DNA of 37,907 nt from Opitutales bacterium (GTDB taxonomy: Bacteria; Verrucomicrobiota; Verrucomicrobiia; Opitutales; T3Sed10-336). The stretch covers positions 1-37,907 of the forward strand of contig JAIUMY010000023.1 in NCBI GenBank assembly GCA_022565335.1, given 5' to 3'. Below the pieces are notes generated by a model. It was not told the origin of the DNA, ran no database searches, and saw only the letters and a list, made by a program, of their open reading frames with translations. A program made the position numbers and the translations under genes. Positions within the stretch are counted from its first letter, which is position 1. Each line of letters opens with the position of its first letter. Shown piece by piece: positions 35,120-37,907 of the stretch.

Positions 35120-37444
35120 TCAGGGGTTATGCTTCTCGATATATTGTTTTAAAGCACCCAGCCATTGTTCATTTTTCTCCTCCTCTAAAAACGCAAACCA
35201 ACCCATCGACCGCTGCAGGGCCAAGCTGTCCCCAAGATATTGATACCAGGCCAACTCCGCCCGACGGCGGGTTTCCAGCGCCTGGTTCTGCGCCTCCAGC
35301 AGATCGATTACCGAGACCACCCCCCGGGCGTAGCGCTCCTGCACAATCTCCAAAGTCTCCTCGGCCTTTTCCGCGGCCTGCCGGGCAAACGAGACGCTGG
35401 GCCAGGAACCTTCCAGGGAACGCGCCGCAGCCTCCGTACGCAGCGCCAACTTGCGCCGAATGCGCTCCATTTCACGCTCCAGCGCGCGCCCTCCGGCCCG
35501 CAGTCGCTGGACCTCACTGACTCGCCGCCCCCCTTCGAAAAGAGGCAGGCTCGCCGTTACCTGCAGCCCCCATTGTTCGTCCGGGGAAAGCCCCACATCA
35601 AGCGGGCGGTCGTCGTAAAACTCATACTCCCAACGTCCACCCGCGGAGATCTCAGGAACCACTCCCGCGCGGCGGCGCTCGCCTTCCCGCCGGTCCAACA
35701 CCCGTCTTTCGCCTTCCAGCGCCGCTAGTTCGGGGCTCTCACGCAGCGTGGTCAAGGCGGCAAAACGCCGAAACAAACGTACCGAGCGGGTGGTCGACAA
35801 AACCTCTTCCATTTCCGTATCGAAAAAATAGTACCCTTCGCCCCGTTCCGGAATTTCCTGCAATTCCCAAAGCTTGTCGGTATCCCTCCCCAAAAATTCG
35901 TTCAGCGCCGCCTTTGCCTTATAAAAATCCGCCCGCGCCTGAAAGGTTGCCGCCCGTTGCTGAACTTCCCGGGCGTCCCACCGCAGAATTTCCTCCGGCC
36001 CCGAAACCCCCACCCGATCGCGGGTCCGCGCCAATTCCAGATTCCGCCGGGTGACCTGCAAATTATCCAGCTCGACTTGCCACAAAGCCCTCGCGGCCAA
36101 AGCCTCCAAATACCGCTGACCGGTTTCCTCCAACCGATCCAAACGGTTGACTTCGGTTTGGGCGCGGGCAATGGCAACCCCCTCCCGCGCGTTTAGAAAC
36201 GCCGTCCGCACGGCGTCGCTGAAAAGCACCATCCGCACCTCCGCCCCACTGGTGGCAGTGCGCCGCGGCAAAATCCCCAAGCTGCGCTGGGCCCGGGTAC
36301 GATCCACCTGTTCATACTCCACAAACCCCTCCACTTGCGGCAAAAAACGTGACCGCGCTTCCGCCACCCGCCAGCGCGCTTCCGTTTCCCGCGCCTCATC
36401 GCGCCCCGCCTCAGGAGCTTCGCGTTCGGCCCGCTTCATCGCTTCCTCCCAGGACAAGGGCTCTCCCAAAGCCAAACGTTCTTCGGTAAAATCGGCTTGC
36501 AGAAGCAATCCCAGAGGGGGTGCCCAATCAATTCTCCGGGCCGTTGAGGTGTTGATTAAAAGCCTTTCCTCAATTCTTAGAAAAACCGTCATTTCCTCCA
36601 CTTGGGCGCCTCGTTTCACCTCCTCCAGGTGCAGGGACAAACGACGGGCCAAGCGACCCTCGGCATCCGGATTCAACGAGGCCAGAATCCCCTTTTCGAC
36701 TTCGGAATGCCCCAAGGCACTGAAACTGATCACCCGGCGATCCGCCAAACCTTCCCGCAAGGCCTTATTTTCCTCTTCCGTAAACCGGGGCAAGGGAGTC
36801 AGGTAAACCACTGCCTCCCCGGGGATTTTTTCGAGCAACGGCCCCGCCTGGTCTTCAGCCGATAACAGGATCAACTCCAATCCCTGCCCGGCAGCCAACT
36901 CCCGGGCTTTGGCCGCCGCCTCTGGAAAAGCCCTTTTATAATGGCCATCAACGACGGCGTATAAACGCTCAAAATCCGTCATTTCCTGCAATACCTCAAA
37001 GTCCCGGAGCAACCCGCCCGGCATAACCACCCAATTGAAATTCGCCTTGCGTGAGGTCCCGTCCGCCCGTACCGGCAAATCAAATACCTCGGCCCGATGG
37101 GCAAAACCACTGATCACCGGCTTGGACAAGGGAAAATCCCCGTCCGCCGCAGCCATCGTTACCAAAACGCCATCCGCCAGAATCGCATCAACCGCCTCAT
37201 CCTCCAACAAGGCTTCCAAACGCCCCCGCGCTACCTCCAGGTCCCAATCCGCATGGCCTCCGTCGACCAACTCGACGGTCAAGCTCGCCGCCTCAATTTC
37301 CGCCCTCAATTTTTCCACCAAAACACTCTCCTTAGCCAAGGGTCCATCCTGCACCACCGCCACCCGGAAATCTCCCGCCGTCGAGGCAATTGAGAAACCG
37401 GTCAGTAAAAAAAGTACCAAAAATCTTACCCCCAATACCTTCAT
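35120..37444 (-). CDS. fusion protein: ABC-type substrate-binding domain plus TolC outer-membrane factor
   Basis: A 774-residue protein from ATG 37444 (TTG 37456 would add only four residues before the signal peptide). Residues 1-22 are a signal peptide ending SIASTA. Residues 24-320 look like a TrpX/ABC_sub_bind periplasmic binding domain: strand VAVVQDGP at the start, AVDAILADG, FSALGHSEVEKGILASLNPD, and RLLINTSTARRIDW at the end, which matches the end of that family. Residues 330-765 are an OEP/TolC domain with long helices such as the LEETGQRYLEALAA and RYARGVVSVIDLLEAQN blocks. Usual TolC factors are 430-500 residues, so this is a true addition. It leads the efflux operon. The role of the extra domain, perhaps substrate sensing, is inference. 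Confidence 0.88.
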   Translation of the reverse strand: MKVLGVRFLVLFLLTGFSIASTAGDFRVAVVQDGPLAKESVLVEKLRAEIEAASLTVELVDGGHADWDLEVARGRLEALLEDEAVDAILADGVLVTMAAADGDFPLSKPVISGFAHRAEVFDLPVRADGTSRKANFNWVVMPGGLLRDFEVLQEMTDFERLYAVVDGHYKRAFPEAAAKARELAAGQGLELILLSAEDQAGPLLEKIPGEAVVYLTPLPRFTEEENKALREGLADRRVISFSALGHSEVEKGILASLNPDAEGRLARRLSLHLEEVKRGAQVEEMTVFLRIEERLLINTSTARRIDWAPPLGLLLQADFTEERLALGEPLSWEEAMKRAEREAPEAGRDEARETEARWRVAEARSRFLPQVEGFVEYEQVDRTRAQRSLGILPRRTATSGAEVRMVLFSDAVRTAFLNAREGVAIARAQTEVNRLDRLEETGQRYLEALAARALWQVELDNLQVTRRNLELARTRDRVGVSGPEEILRWDAREVQQRAATFQARADFYKAKAALNEFLGRDTDKLWELQEIPERGEGYYFFDTEMEEVLSTTRSVRLFRRFAALTTLRESPELAALEGERRVLDRREGERRRAGVVPEISAGGRWEYEFYDDRPLDVGLSPDEQWGLQVTASLPLFEGGRRVSEVQRLRAGGRALEREMERIRRKLALRTEAAARSLEGSWPSVSFARQAAEKAEETLEIVQERYARGVVSVIDLLEAQNQALETRRRAELAWYQYLGDSLALQRSMGWFAFLEEEKNEQWLGALKQYIEKHNP

Positions 37445-37562
37445 CGGGTCACTCAACCCGAAATGCGTTTCACGGGCAAGAAAAACAAAATATTTCCGGG
37501 TTCCCCAAGGAAGGGCTGCATTTTGCTGCCCCCCCGATAACCAAAGACTCCCGTCGACCCTA

Positions 37563-37598
37563 AACCGAAAAATCGGGCAGGGGCCCGATTTTTCGGTT
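37563..37598. terminator. bidirectional intrinsic terminator
   Basis: AACCGAAAAATCGGGC (37563-37578) and GCCCGATTTTTCGGTT (37583-37598) form a perfect 16-bp stem with a 4-nt loop. The GC-rich ATCGGGC/GCCCGAT core is followed by five T on either strand. It would end leftward transcription coming from the repeats or a gene beyond the window, insulating the efflux operon. Confidence 0.75.
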
Positions 37599-37676
37599 CC
37601 ATTGGTAAGTAAAGGACGGCGACGGTGACCAATGAGAAAACCATGCGCTTCTGATCACCTCCTCAACTCAACAATC

Positions 37677-37746
37677 GAGCTCGGAGAGACCCTCGCCCTC
37701 CCAGAAACGCACCCACTCCGCCGGGAGGGCGAAGGTCCCTCTGAGC
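37677..37746. repeat. 70-bp hairpin repeat, copy 1
   Basis: Identical over all 70 bases to 37838-37907. Arms 37679-37702 and 37723-37746 are near-perfect inverted repeats over 24 bases; on the leftward strand the stem has one mismatch and two G-T pairs. The loop is 20 nt. The style is like REP/MITE-type palindromes of Verrucomicrobiota and Planctomycetes intergenic regions, from memory. Confidence 0.85.
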
Positions 37747-37837
37747 TTTCGCGCGACAACCCACCAATCGCTCCCAGACCGCACCCGCCTGGTGAATGGA
37801 CGCCCGTCAAGAACACGCATCCCAACCTGACCAATCC

Positions 37838-37907
37838 GAGCTCGGAGAGACCCTCGCCCTCCCAGAAACGCACCCACTCCGCCGGGAGGGCGAAGGTCCC
37901 TCTGAGC
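37838..37907. repeat. 70-bp hairpin repeat, copy 2 (at the window end)
   Basis: Same sequence as copy 1, 161 bp further on. The right arm ends exactly at the window edge, so more copies may follow. The bases just before both copies (CAACAATC and GACCAATCC) also resemble each other. Confidence 0.85.

Larger units (their letters stand above)
37445..37907. other. 463-bp upstream region without a gene
   Basis: It holds the efflux-operon leader, a strong inverted repeat at 37563-37598 and two 70-bp repeats. Open frames in the repeats are probably by-products of repeat sequence. No confident promoter of the operon could be picked. Confidence 0.5.

Noticed and set aside
37655-37877. Leftward small open frames in the 70-bp repeats with repeated peptide phrases
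   Set aside because: Two frames are open at once and the peptide repeats simply follow the DNA repeat; no start signal or known domain.
1-37907. CRISPR arrays, prophage and replication origin
   Set aside because: No regularly spaced repeats with distinct spacers, no phage structural genes and no DnaA-box cluster were seen; the direct repeats found have only two or three copies and palindromic or RAYT-like character.

Overview
The window most likely comes from a Gram-negative bacterium of the PVC group, probably Verrucomicrobiota near the Puniceicoccales/Opitutales. This is inferred from gene content and repeat style: single-chain GcvP, a REP-associated transposase with short repeats, an ELM1-like protein, a GYF_2/cyclic-nucleotide protein and palindromic intergenic repeats. 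No rRNA or ribosomal protein gene is present to confirm it.

Region 1 (1-14.9 kb) is mainly housekeeping and envelope. A truncated REP-type transposase at the left edge is followed by tRNA-Leu(UAA), gcvP, a GYF_2/cyclic-nucleotide-binding protein, an adaptor plus permease pair for an RND efflux pump, and trxB. An overlapping DUF4160/DUF2442 pair comes next. A leftward pair (a mutarotase-like protein and fmt) is divergent from a rightward pair (hemG-type oxidase and a left-handed beta-helix acyltransferase).

Region 2 (14.9-19.8 kb) holds a repeat-bearing intergenic region, dusB, glgP and a gamma-glutamylcyclotransferase-like gene. It ends with a 320-bp intergenic region containing a cloverleaf-shaped palindrome.

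Region 3 (19.8-30.8 kb) is a surface-glycan island: a UDP-sugar dehydrogenase, a sulfotransferase, two FkbM-type methyltransferases, GT4 (three), GT10-like, GT25 and GT8/GT-A-like transferases, and an ELM1-like protein. Parts of it are visibly AT-richer than the flanks, and two related GT4 genes meet tail to tail with overlapping stop codons. The enzymes could together build a uronic-acid-containing, methylated and sulfated polysaccharide or LPS part; that joint role is inference.

Region 4 (30.9-37.9 kb) is a leftward tripartite RND efflux operon (outer-membrane factor, lipoprotein adaptor, permease). Its outer-membrane factor carries an N-terminal ABC-type substrate-binding (periplasmic binding protein) domain fused to a TolC domain, the most unusual protein in the window. 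Upstream lie a perfect 16-bp inverted repeat that looks like a bidirectional terminator and two identical 70-bp hairpin repeats at a 161-bp period, the second ending at the window edge.

No CRISPR array, prophage, replication origin or rRNA was seen.
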